A stretch of DNA of 64,000 bases from Sorangium aterium (GTDB taxonomy: Bacteria; Myxococcota_A; Polyangia; Polyangiales; Polyangiaceae): the NCBI RefSeq assembly GCF_028368935.1, contig NZ_JAQNDK010000007.1, positions 248,001 through 312,000 on the forward strand, written 5' to 3'. Shown piece after piece: positions 27,293 through 35,619 of the stretch (position 1 is the first letter of the stretch; the number at the start of each line of letters is the position of its first letter). Below the pieces are notes generated by a model, which was given only the letters and a program-made list of their open reading frames with translations, had not been told where the DNA came from and ran no database searches. The position numbers and the translations under genes are program-made.

Positions 27293-28741
27293 GTGCATCC
27301 AGTCTTTCAGCCGAGGAGCGCTTACGCACCACGCGCGGGATATTGCCTCCTGCCTCTCAGACTCGGCCATCTTGACGGAAATACCTACATCGTAACGAAC
27401 GACGTCGGAGAGTACGTTCGCCTTGAGCGCGACGAGCTCGTCGCGTTCGTCGAGCGGAGGCTCGCGAAGGACACGAACGCGTATAGAACGCTGAAATCCC
27501 GCCACTTTCTCTATGAAGATGACTCTTCTGTTGCCTTTGATCTGCTGGCGTTGAAGTACAGGAGCCGCGTGGATCGTATCGCGGAGTTCACGGGGCTCCA
27601 CATCTTCGTCGTCACGCTGCGGTGCGATCACTCATGCCAGTATTGCCAGGTTTCCAGGCAATCAGAGGACGTCACCCAGTACGACATGACGGAGGCGCAC
27701 GCCGACAAGGCGCTGGACCTCGTCTTTCGGAGCCCGAGCGAGCGCATCAAGATCGAGTTTCAGGGGGGCGAGCCGCTCCTTAATTTCCCCTTGGTCTGTC
27801 GCATCGTGGAGCGCGCGCAGGAGCTTAATCAGCGCCATCGACGCGATCTCCAGTTCGTGATCACCTCCAACCTGTCGCGCCTGTCAGACGACGTCTTGTC
27901 CTTTTGCCACGAGCACGGCGTGTACTTGTCAACCTCGCTGGACGGGCCGGCCGACTTGCACGATTCCCAGCGGCCAACGCGCGGGGGCGGCAGCTACCAG
28001 AAGACGATTGATGGGATTCACAGGGCGCGTGAGGTCCTCGGACCGGACCGGGTCTCGGCGCTCATGACGACAACGCCGAGGAGTTTGCATCGCGTTCACG
28101 AGATTATTGACGAGTACGTGCGTCTCGGATTCCACGGCATTTTTCTTCGAAGCCTGAGCCCGTACGGATTCGCAACGCGGAGCCTCGTCAAGCGATATGG
28201 TGTTGAAGACTGGCTCGATTTCTACAAGCGTGGCCTTTCGCACATCCTGCGAATCAATGCTGGAGGCTACCTTTTGCGGGAGGACTACACGACCATCCTG
28301 CTTCAGAAGATATTTTCTCCCCTGGGCTCTGCATACGTCGATCTACAGTCCCCAGCGGGCATCGGGATTGGGGCGCTCGTGTACAACTACGACGGGGCGG
28401 TGTACGCCTCGGACGAGGGGCGCATGCTGGCCGAGATGGGCGACCAGACCTTCCGCTTGGGACACGTCGATCAGGAGGACTACGAGGCCCTGATGACATC
28501 TGAAGCACTCCTCTCGTCGCTGAGCGACACCATGCTCGAGGGTAGCCCCATGTGCGCCGATTGTCCTTTCCTTCCCTATTGCGGCGCGGACCCTGTATTC
28601 CACCGGGCAACGCAGGGCGATGCCGTTGGGCACAAGGCATTCAGCTCGTTCTGTGCGAAACAGATGGGCGTATTGCGGCACCTCATCGGGCTCCTCGAGA
28701 CCGACGCTGAAGCGCGGGACATCCTGCTGCGCTGGGTGTGA
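27293..28741 (+). CDS. hxsB: His-Xaa-Ser system radical SAM/SPASM maturase HxsB
   Basis: A 482-residue protein if started at the GTG at 27293, which has GAGGA 7 nt upstream and leaves the same 4-nt spacing as the other junctions. The ATG at 27251 would add 14 residues and overlap hxsD. The radical SAM cluster ligands are C111, C115 and C118 in RCDHSCQYC, with the SAM-binding GGEP (FQGGEPLLNF) following. The C-terminal SPASM-type cysteines (CADCPFLPYCGAD) bind auxiliary iron-sulphur clusters. SPASM enzymes modify peptides; this one is predicted to act on HxsA. Confidence 0.93.
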   Translation: MHPVFQPRSAYAPRAGYCLLPLRLGHLDGNTYIVTNDVGEYVRLERDELVAFVERRLAKDTNAYRTLKSRHFLYEDDSSVAFDLLALKYRSRVDRIAEFTGLHIFVVTLRCDHSCQYCQVSRQSEDVTQYDMTEAHADKALDLVFRSPSERIKIEFQGGEPLLNFPLVCRIVERAQELNQRHRRDLQFVITSNLSRLSDDVLSFCHEHGVYLSTSLDGPADLHDSQRPTRGGGSYQKTIDGIHRAREVLGPDRVSALMTTTPRSLHRVHEIIDEYVRLGFHGIFLRSLSPYGFATRSLVKRYGVEDWLDFYKRGLSHILRINAGGYLLREDYTTILLQKIFSPLGSAYVDLQSPAGIGIGALVYNYDGAVYASDEGRMLAEMGDQTFRLGHVDQEDYEALMTSEALLSSLSDTMLEGSPMCADCPFLPYCGADPVFHRATQGDAVGHKAFSSFCAKQMGVLRHLIGLLETDAEARDILLRWV

Positions 28742-28745
28742 ACTC

Positions 28746-29900
28746 ATGTTGGTGAAGCTATCGGCGCGAGGCTTGCGAGCATTGTCTTCGACGTCGCACA
28801 CGCCGTTTATCGCGCGGGTCTCGGAAGATCTTGCGCTTTCCGAGCCGGAGCGAGCGAACAACCTGCTTCTACTGTCTGCTGACGCGCCTGAGTTGCCGCT
28901 GGGCTTTCGAGGATACCTCCTGCGCCGAGGGATGGGAATTGCGGATCGGAAGGACGTTTATCTCCTCGGTTCGGAGCACCATTACCTGCGGAATGGGGAC
29001 GTGGTGCGGATTGACCCCGCGCGGGGCTCGGTCTCGGCGCTTTACAGAGCGGCCTCCCGGTCGAACACGTTCCTCGTTACCGAGCGTTGTGATAACTTTT
29101 GCCTGATGTGCTCTCAGCCGCCCAAAGATCACGACGACAGCTGGCTCGTGGACGATCTCGAGCAGGCTATCCCGTTGATTTCCTCGGAGGCCACAGAGAT
29201 CGGGATCACTGGCGGTGAACCAGCTCTTCTCGGTGAGCGGCTCGTCCAGCTTCTCGTGCTTCTCCGCCGATGCCTGCCTCGCACGAGCGTGCATGTGCTC
29301 TCCAACGGTCGGAGGTTCGCCGACGGCGGCTTTGCGCGTTGCATAGGTGACGTGAAGCATCCGGACCTGATGTTCGGCATCCCGCTCTACTCGGATCTAC
29401 CGGAGGAGCACGATTATGTCGTGCAGGCCAGGGGAGCCTTCGACGAGACGGTGCGGGGGATCTTGAACCTGAAGCGGCGACGTGTTCGCGTGGAGCTGCG
29501 GTTTGTGATCCATCGCGAGACTGTCGTGCGGATGCCCGAGTTCGCACGGTTCGTTGCGAGGAACCTGACCTTCGTGGATCACGTTGCGTTCATGGGCCTC
29601 GAGCCCGTGGGGTTCGCAAAGGCCAATCTCGAGGCGCTGTGGATTGATCCGGTTGACTACCAGAGCGCCCTTGGCGAGGCCGTCATGACGCTGGAACGGG
29701 CCGGATTGATGACGTCGATCTACAATCATCAGCTATGTGCTCTGGACCCGAGGCTACATCGGTTTGCGCGAAAGAGCATTTCGGACTGGAAGAACGTCTA
29801 CCTCGAAGCGTGCGAAGGATGCCGTCGGAAGGACGACTGCGGTGGCTTCTTTGCGTCTGCCACGGTGAAGCGCAGCAGGGGCATCGTTGCCTACACTTGA
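28746..29900 (+). CDS. hxsC: His-Xaa-Ser system radical SAM maturase HxsC
   Basis: A 384-residue protein starting 4 nt after the hxsB stop. The radical SAM cysteines are C115, C119 and C122 in ERCDNFCLMCSQPPKDHDD, the family signature, with GITGGEPALLG as the SAM-binding strand. The C-terminus has a further cysteine group (ACEGCRRKDDCGGFF) that may bind another cluster. An N-terminal domain of about 105 residues precedes the barrel. It is the second of two paired maturases predicted to modify the His-Xaa-Ser repeats of HxsA. Confidence 0.93.
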   Translation: MLVKLSARGLRALSSTSHTPFIARVSEDLALSEPERANNLLLLSADAPELPLGFRGYLLRRGMGIADRKDVYLLGSEHHYLRNGDVVRIDPARGSVSALYRAASRSNTFLVTERCDNFCLMCSQPPKDHDDSWLVDDLEQAIPLISSEATEIGITGGEPALLGERLVQLLVLLRRCLPRTSVHVLSNGRRFADGGFARCIGDVKHPDLMFGIPLYSDLPEEHDYVVQARGAFDETVRGILNLKRRRVRVELRFVIHRETVVRMPEFARFVARNLTFVDHVAFMGLEPVGFAKANLEALWIDPVDYQSALGEAVMTLERAGLMTSIYNHQLCALDPRLHRFARKSISDWKNVYLEACEGCRRKDDCGGFFASATVKRSRGIVAYT

Positions 29901-29974
29901 TGCGCGGGCGGACTTCCTCGAGCGCCGGGTCATGGTCCGCTCATCGGCCGGGCAGGCGAAAGTAGGATCTACCG

Positions 29975-30454
29975 ATGACCGACTTGCTCGTCGCCCTGCG
30001 GCCGCTCGATGCCACCGAGCTCGATGCGTTCGTCGAGCTCGTGATCTCTTCGTACGCGGGCGAGCGCGCGAGCGCCGTGGACGCCCGACCTCCGGACGCG
30101 CAGCGCAACGCGCGCTCCCAGGTGGAGGCGCTCCTGCCGCAAGGGCTCGGCACCCCCGACCACCACCTCTATTCGGTGCTGGAAGGGAATGCCGTGGTCG
30201 GGCACCTCTGGATCGGGATCACCAGCGTGGACGGGTTTCGAAGCGCGTTCATCTACGATATTCATCTGCGTGAGGACGCCCGCGGCCGAGGCCTCGGGCG
30301 CCGGGTCATGGTCCTCGCCGAGGAGGCCGCCTGCGGGCTGGGCGCGCGGGATATCGAGCTCCACGTCTTCGCGCAGAACACGCGGGCGCGGCGGCTCTAT
30401 GAGTCGCTCGGCTACCGGATCACGAGCCTGAGCATGAGAAAGCGCCTCGGTTGA
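29975..30454 (+). CDS. GNAT-family N-acetyltransferase
   Basis: A 159-residue protein covering one GNAT domain. The acetyl-CoA binding motif A is REDARGRGLGRRVM, followed by the beta5 region ELHVFAQNTRARRLYESLGY. It transfers an acetyl group from acetyl-CoA to an amine; the substrate is unknown. It starts 74 nt after hxsC in the same direction, so it may share the transcript. There is no evidence that it belongs to the His-Xaa-Ser system. Confidence 0.85.
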   Translation: MTDLLVALRPLDATELDAFVELVISSYAGERASAVDARPPDAQRNARSQVEALLPQGLGTPDHHLYSVLEGNAVVGHLWIGITSVDGFRSAFIYDIHLREDARGRGLGRRVMVLAEEAACGLGARDIELHVFAQNTRARRLYESLGYRITSLSMRKRLG

Positions 30455-30571
30455 CGTCTGCGCGGCGTGGCTGAGGGCGCTTCTGGCCCCCTGAAGAGAG
30501 AGCTCGAACGACAGAGGCCCAGAGGAGACTGGCGACACTGGGGCGCGCGCGGCCCCGGCGCGCCGATCCGC

Positions 30572-31645
30572 TCACCGGATCGCGAGCGGGATCCCCGGTG
30601 AGCCGGACGCGCCCCGGAGGGGCAGCGGGCTGTAGACGTAGAAGAACTCGTAGGGGCTCTTGTGGCCGTGGGGATGCTGCTGGAGCTCCGCGGCCAGATC
30701 CGCGGCCAGCTCCGAGAGCACCATCACCTCGTGCATGAAGATTCCGCTCTTCACCAGCAGGTGATGGTGCACCGGGAAGACCACCCCCGGCGCCACCGGA
30801 GGCTTCGGCGGGGTGACCTCGATGCCGAAATTGTCCGACCCGACGCAGGCGATGCCCTTCGATGAGAGCCACTTCGCGACCTCGAGCCCGATCCCCGGCT
30901 GGGCCAACCCCACGCCCGGCTGCGTGTAATACCCCTCGGTGCCGAGCTCCCAGTTCTCCTCCCAGCCCGTGAAGATCAGCACGACGTCGCCGACGCCGAT
31001 GTCGCGCGCGTCCATTTTCTGCGCGCGCAGCGTCTGCATCACCATGGGCAGCGTGATCTCCTGGCCGAACGCGAGCGTCTGCCCGCCGTTCGCGTAGCGC
31101 TTGACGTCGAGGAGCACGCCGCGCGTGACGAGCGGTTTCACATGCTCGACGCCGAGGTGCGCGAGCCCGTCTTCCGTGAGGATCTCGGCGCCAGTGAACT
31201 GGTTGTAGAAGAGCGCGTCGGCCGGGTCCGTGCTCCCGGGCGGGATGTAGCCGAAATGGCCCAGCGCGTCGAACTCCGTCCCCATCTGGCCGAACTCCCC
31301 GTGCATCACCTCGGAGTTCGTGACCTGCTGCTGGATCACCGCGGTCGGCCCGGCCTCCATCGAGAGCCCCTGGTTGCCCGGGAACGTCGGCATCCCCGGC
31401 TCGTAGACGTGACCCAGGCGGTAGACCTTGCCCTCCTTGATCAGGCGCTTGCCCTCCAGGACCTTGTCCGGCGTCTGCGTGTTGGAGGCGCCCGCCTCGT
31501 CGTCAGGGCCCCAGGGCGAGGGACCGGGCATCGGATCGTAACTCTGCAGCATCGGCACGCCGCGGGCCAGCGCCGCCCCCGCGACCAGGCTGACGGCCAT
31601 GGTCACCACGATCGCGCCACGTAACGGCATCACTCCAGGCTTCAT
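30572..31645 (-). CDS. Exported cyclase-family (kynurenine formamidase-like) hydrolase
   Basis: A 357-residue product from the ATG at 31645, chosen because AGGAGG sits 7 nt upstream. A signal peptide (AIVVTMAVSLVAGAALA) is followed by the cyclase fold of kynurenine formamidase and isatin-hydrolase-like proteins. The metal site reads MGTEFDALGHFG, so Asp and the second His of the usual HxGTHxDxxxH are kept, while the His of GTH is Glu. A late EVTPPKP and HHHLLVKSGI region supplies the remaining active-site residues. It probably hydrolyses a cyclic or formyl amide in the periplasm; the substrate is unknown. Confidence 0.8.
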   Translation of the reverse strand: MKPGVMPLRGAIVVTMAVSLVAGAALARGVPMLQSYDPMPGPSPWGPDDEAGASNTQTPDKVLEGKRLIKEGKVYRLGHVYEPGMPTFPGNQGLSMEAGPTAVIQQQVTNSEVMHGEFGQMGTEFDALGHFGYIPPGSTDPADALFYNQFTGAEILTEDGLAHLGVEHVKPLVTRGVLLDVKRYANGGQTLAFGQEITLPMVMQTLRAQKMDARDIGVGDVVLIFTGWEENWELGTEGYYTQPGVGLAQPGIGLEVAKWLSSKGIACVGSDNFGIEVTPPKPPVAPGVVFPVHHHLLVKSGIFMHEVMVLSELAADLAAELQQHPHGHKSPYEFFYVYSPLPLRGASGSPGIPLAIR

Positions 31646-31750
31646 AGGCAACCTCCTGGGTCACATCGCACGTTGTACCGACAGCGCCCCGCGTTCCGTT
31701 ATGGGCGCGGGCGCATGTCATCACCAGAGCGACGGTCACCCGCTTCGGAT

Positions 31751-31827
31751 ACGGGCCCACCTCGACGTTTTCGGTGCTCAGCGCACCGGAGTGCGCTTGC
31801 GCGCCGAAAACGCCGATCTGGGCCCGT
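31751..31827. repeat. Long nested inverted repeat (hairpin-forming element)
   Basis: Two 27-nt arms, 31751-31777 and 31801-31827, pair at 23 of 27 positions (beginning ACGGGCCCA and containing CGTTTTCGG). The 23-nt centre itself contains a perfect hairpin, GCGCAC-CGGA-GTGCGC, at 31781-31796. As RNA this would form one long stem. It lies between two minus-strand genes, downstream of the PAS-STAS gene and about 105 nt upstream of the hydrolase start, with no T-run. The rest of 31646-31971 holds no gene. Confidence 0.75.
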
Positions 31828-31971
31828 CTCCTGTGCGGGAGACCGCCGCTCTAGGATACACCGTCAGGGGCGTAAGAATACTGCTCTTCCGATCCTCGCG
31901 GGCTCCGCCAATGCTGTGAAGGCCTTGTGCGTAGCGGCGTACACCCGGCCTCTCGGTGGGAGCGCGCTCGG

Positions 31972-33255
31972 TTACCGGCGGAGCCGGCGTCCGAGCGCGT
32001 AGGCAATGCCGCTCTCCAGGGTCCCTGTGGTCACGATGCCGCTCAGATCGGCGCCCATCGTCGTGAGCGTCTGCGCGATCTGCGGCTTGATCCCGGTGAG
32101 CACGACCCGGGTGCCGAGCAGCCCCGCGGCCCGGGCCGCGTCGACCAAGGATTGCGCCACCCGCTCGTCGACGATCTTCACCCCGGTGATGTCGAGGATG
32201 GCGATCTTGGCCTGCCGGTCGGCGATCCCTTCAAGCAACGTCGTCAGGATCTGCTCGGCGCGCGCGGGGTCGACGCTCCCGACGATCGGCATCGCGACGA
32301 CGCCGCGCGCCAGCGGCAGGAGCGGCGTGATGAGCTCCTGGATCGTCGCCTGCTGTATCTCGATGAGCTGACGCTGCATCTCCGCGCGCTCGGCCTCGGC
32401 CTGCTTCGTTCGGCTGATGTCCACCGAGACCGTCCCGACCGCGTAGATCTTCCCCTCGGCGTCGCGGATGGGGAACTTGGTCGACAGGTAGGTGCGCGGA
32501 CCGCTCGGGAAGACGAGCACGTGCTCGGATGCGCCCGGGCGTCCGGCGGCCGCTACCTCTTCATTGGCTTTTCGTATCGAGGCGGCCGCCGGCGCCGGGA
32601 GAATGTCGTAGACGACCCGCCCGAGCAATTCCTCGCGGCTCATCCTGTAAAAGGACTCGATCTCGCGGTTCACGAGGAGGAGGCGGCCCGCGGCGTCCAC
32701 CGCGACCATCATCGACGGCGTGTATTCGAGGAACGCATGGAGCAGGCTCTCACTCCGCTCGAGCATCTGCTCCGTATGCTTGTGCGCGGTGATATCGTGC
32801 GCCGATCCCAGCATCCGGCGCCCCGGTCCCTCGGGATCGCGGCCGAGCGCGACGCCTCGCTCGAGGAACCATCGCCAGCCGCCGTCACGACCACGCACAC
32901 GGTACTCCACCGTCGCCTGCTCTCCGCTCTCCGAGGCGGCCACGCGAGCCCTGTACTCCTCGATGCGACCGATATCGTCCGGATGGACTGTCGGGGACAG
33001 GCCGTCACCGCGGGGCGGGCCTTCGGCCGCTCCGCAGCCCCCTCCGACGAGGTCCGCGAGCTCCCGGTTACGATAGATGTACCGCCCCTCATCGAGATCG
33101 AGCACGTAAACGAGGCTGGGCAGCGCGTCGAGCAAGCGCTCCGGGAAGCTGCGGTCGGCCCCCTCCAGCTCGGCGACCCGGGAGCGCAGGCGCTGCACTT
33201 CCTTCTGCAATGCGTCCAGGTCCGCCTCGAGCGCCACGGTCTTCTGCGCGTCCAT
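31972..33255 (-). CDS. PAS-PAS-STAS signalling protein (RsbR-like)
   Basis: A 427-residue product from the ATG at 33255. An N-terminal coiled coil (about 5-30) precedes a first PAS domain with PAC tail (RDGGWRWFLERGVALG), a second PAS (SESLLHAFLEYTPSMMVAVDAAG) and a C-terminal STAS domain. The STAS domain has IQELITPLLPLARGVVAMPI, AKIAILDITGVKIVDERVAQ and a late TGIKPQIAQTL. This layout is like RsbR-type stressosome sensors, where the STAS domain is phosphorylated by a partner kinase; no kinase gene adjoins. Signals are likely small molecules or redox state. Confidence 0.9.
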   Translation of the reverse strand: MDAQKTVALEADLDALQKEVQRLRSRVAELEGADRSFPERLLDALPSLVYVLDLDEGRYIYRNRELADLVGGGCGAAEGPPRGDGLSPTVHPDDIGRIEEYRARVAASESGEQATVEYRVRGRDGGWRWFLERGVALGRDPEGPGRRMLGSAHDITAHKHTEQMLERSESLLHAFLEYTPSMMVAVDAAGRLLLVNREIESFYRMSREELLGRVVYDILPAPAAASIRKANEEVAAAGRPGASEHVLVFPSGPRTYLSTKFPIRDAEGKIYAVGTVSVDISRTKQAEAERAEMQRQLIEIQQATIQELITPLLPLARGVVAMPIVGSVDPARAEQILTTLLEGIADRQAKIAILDITGVKIVDERVAQSLVDAARAAGLLGTRVVLTGIKPQIAQTLTTMGADLSGIVTTGTLESGIAYALGRRLRR

Positions 33256-33405
33256 CGGTGTCCCAGGGGATGTTATCCCAGCCGCAGGCTGAGGTGGGTC
33301 ACAATTTTCCTGTGTATCCAATGTCTGCCCGTCAGCGCCCCTGGCGCGCAGGGCGCACGGCCCCCTGAGCTTCTCTCCGGGCCGGCGCTGCGCTAGTGGG
33401 ACAGC

Positions 33406-33807
33406 ATGCACAGCGTCTTGGAGGCGTTCAAGGCCTGCGGGTGGGCAGCGTGGCTCGCCCTCCTTGCCGGGACGGCCGGCATCGCGACCGGCCTTGTGGG
33501 GGCGGCGATGCTGGCGACGAAGGCGCGCGGCTTTGCCTGGATCCCGGGCGCTGTCGCCGTGCTGCTGGGGCTCAGCGCCGTGTCGGTCGGGCTGCTCGGC
33601 CGCTCCATGGGGCTCGCCCGCGTGGACGAGGCGCTCGGCTATCCCGGCGTCGAGATCGACGCCACGCAGCGCGAGATGATCCGGCGCGTCGGCACGGAGG
33701 AGGCCAATCAGTGCGTGACGATCGGCGCCTCGATGGGCGCCCTGCCGTTCGTGATCGGCGCGGCCGCGGTCGGGATCGGGCTCGCGCTCGGCAAGAAGCC
33801 GGCTTGA
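33406..33807 (+). CDS. Small three-span membrane protein
   Basis: A 133-residue protein with hydrophobic spans near residues 10-36, 43-65 and 108-128 and a charged loop (RVDEALGYPGVEIDATQREM) between spans 2 and 3. The arrangement recalls MotA/TolQ-like helices, but it is too short for that call. Divergent from the PAS-STAS gene (150 bp). Function unknown. Confidence 0.65.
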   Translation: MHSVLEAFKACGWAAWLALLAGTAGIATGLVGAAMLATKARGFAWIPGAVAVLLGLSAVSVGLLGRSMGLARVDEALGYPGVEIDATQREMIRRVGTEEANQCVTIGASMGALPFVIGAAAVGIGLALGKKPA

Positions 33808-33856
33808 TGGATTCAGGGCGCCAAGCAGATTGGCTCACGCGCCTGTGCTGGTGGGA

Positions 33857-35362
33857 CTACTCTTCGCTCTCGAAGGGGCCGAGATCCGGCGCGGATCCGC
33901 TGTACTCCACGCCTACGTCGATGCCCGCATCGCGGAGATCGCTGCCAGGCACCAGCTTCAGGTAGTCGATGTCCGGCAAGCTGCCATCGGCCTTGCGGGG
34001 GCCCTTGAGCAGGCTCGTGTCGACGCTCACGAAGTCGCCGCTCGTGGCGGACAGTCCGCCTTGCCAGCTGTTGTTGGTGATGTTCGTGGTCGTCGCCGAC
34101 AGTGACCCGTTCGTCCCCAGAGAGATCGTGTTTCTGATGGTCAACGAGGCCGCGATGTTGGAGGTGCTGAAGTTGATGTTGCTGCCATTGGCGTGCGCCG
34201 CGCTGTTCAGGATCGTGACGCTGCCGCGATTGCTGTTGTGGTCGAAGCCGTCGTTGACGTTCCCCGCGGCGATGCACCGCGTGTAGACGGCGTTGTGGTG
34301 CAGATCTTTGCCGTCGCTGCCGCCGGACTTGAAGCCGTTGCCGTCGCCCGCGCCGACCGAGCCATTCTTGAGCTTCCCGTTGTCGATGGCCCAGCAGCCG
34401 TCGTAGGTCGTCGTGACGTTGTCTGCAGGGCGCAGGTAGCCGTCCCAGCCGTCATCGAGGTTGTTCCAGGCGCGGCAGCCCACGAACTTGTTGCCCGTGC
34501 CGACGTCGAGCTTGGCGGCGAAGCCGTCGGCGTTCTCCAGGCTGGAATCGGCGTTGAAATACGAGTCGCAGTTGAGCACCAGGTTGTCGGCCGCCCCTCC
34601 GCCCAGCTGGAGTCCGGTGTCGGCGCATTCGACGAACGTGGAGTATTCGATCACGTTGTGCGAACCGCTGACGAACATGCCGTTGTCGCCGGCTCGGAGA
34701 ACATCGATGCCGTAGATGTGCCAGTAGTCGCCGGACAAGACGAGCCCGCGATTGCTGGAGCTCTCCGCCATGGCGGAAAAGTCGAGCAAGGGGCGTTCGC
34801 TGTCCAGGGGATAGGCGCGCAGCTCGATGGTTGCGCCGCTCATGCCGTCCTTGGTCAGGCTGAGGGTCGCCTTGAGCGCGTAGGTGCCCCCGCGCAGGTA
34901 AATGGTGTCGCCCGCATCCGCCTGAAGGAGGGCGGCGGCCAAGGTCATGGGATCGCTCACCGTTCCCGACGCGTCCGCCGAGCCATCCGGAGCCGCGAAG
35001 ATCGCATCGGGGTCGATCGTGGGCCCTCCGCCGCTTCCCGATCCGCCGCCCGTCCCCGTGGTGGCGCCCCCAGCTCCGTCGCTGCCCGTCCCCGTGGTGG
35101 CGCCCCCGCTGGCGCTCCCAGCACCGTCGCCGCCCGAGCCCGTGGCGCCGCCGCCGGACGCCGTCGTGCCACCCGTCGTGACGGTGCCGCCTGCGCCCGA
35201 ACTGCCGGCGCTCGTCTGAGCCCCGCCGCTCCCTGGAGTGTCTGTGTCAGCCGCGCCGCCGTCAGAACAGGCCGCACTCGCCAACAACACGCTCGGGGCC
35301 AACAGGAGCGGCCACAGATGGCCGCGTCGGATCTGGAGCGGGGGCTTGGAGCTCGGGGTCAT
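33857..35362 (-). CDS. PL9-like pectate lyase family lipoprotein (right-handed beta-helix)
   Basis: A 501-residue protein with a type II signal peptide (SVLLASAAC near residue 32) and a Gly/Thr/Ala linker with repeated TTGTG units. A parallel beta-helix domain follows. It has the polysaccharide lyase 9 active-site region: ENADGFAAKLDVGTGN, in which the Lys is the PL9 catalytic base, and AWNNLDDGWDGY, with acidic calcium ligands. It should cleave pectate by beta-elimination at the cell surface. A second family member lies just downstream, separated by repeat copy 3. Confidence 0.85.
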   Translation of the reverse strand: MTPSSKPPLQIRRGHLWPLLLAPSVLLASAACSDGGAADTDTPGSGGAQTSAGSSGAGGTVTTGGTTASGGGATGSGGDGAGSASGGATTGTGSDGAGGATTGTGGGSGSGGGPTIDPDAIFAAPDGSADASGTVSDPMTLAAALLQADAGDTIYLRGGTYALKATLSLTKDGMSGATIELRAYPLDSERPLLDFSAMAESSSNRGLVLSGDYWHIYGIDVLRAGDNGMFVSGSHNVIEYSTFVECADTGLQLGGGAADNLVLNCDSYFNADSSLENADGFAAKLDVGTGNKFVGCRAWNNLDDGWDGYLRPADNVTTTYDGCWAIDNGKLKNGSVGAGDGNGFKSGGSDGKDLHHNAVYTRCIAAGNVNDGFDHNSNRGSVTILNSAAHANGSNINFSTSNIAASLTIRNTISLGTNGSLSATTTNITNNSWQGGLSATSGDFVSVDTSLLKGPRKADGSLPDIDYLKLVPGSDLRDAGIDVGVEYSGSAPDLGPFESEE

Positions 35363-35443
35363 GCGATGGACGCATTACCACGCCGGCAATAGGCCGTCTA
35401 GCGCGACAAACGGGTTGAAACTGCCCGAAATGCGCAGAATTTC

Positions 35444-35523
35444 GAACCGCCAAGACGCCATAAGACGCCAAGATATTGTTTTATTTTATGACGTCTTGGC
35501 GTCTCATGGCGTCTTGGCGGTTC
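35444..35523. repeat. Dispersed palindromic repeat, copy 3
   Basis: Two 30-nt arms (35444-35473 and 35494-35523), complementary at 29 of 30 positions, are built from CGCCAAGA octamers. They flank a 20-nt AT-rich loop. The unit matches the arms of copies 1 and 2, but the long internal core is absent. It lies upstream of one PL9-like gene and downstream of the other, between 35363 and 35619. Confidence 0.85.
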
Positions 35524-35619
35524 ATTTCTCGCTAGAACAACGTGATGGTTGTTCCAACGCGCTTCGTACGAAATTCAAGAGAGCGGCGAAGGGCTGCGGC
35601 ACGCGGGCCGCGGCAGCGC

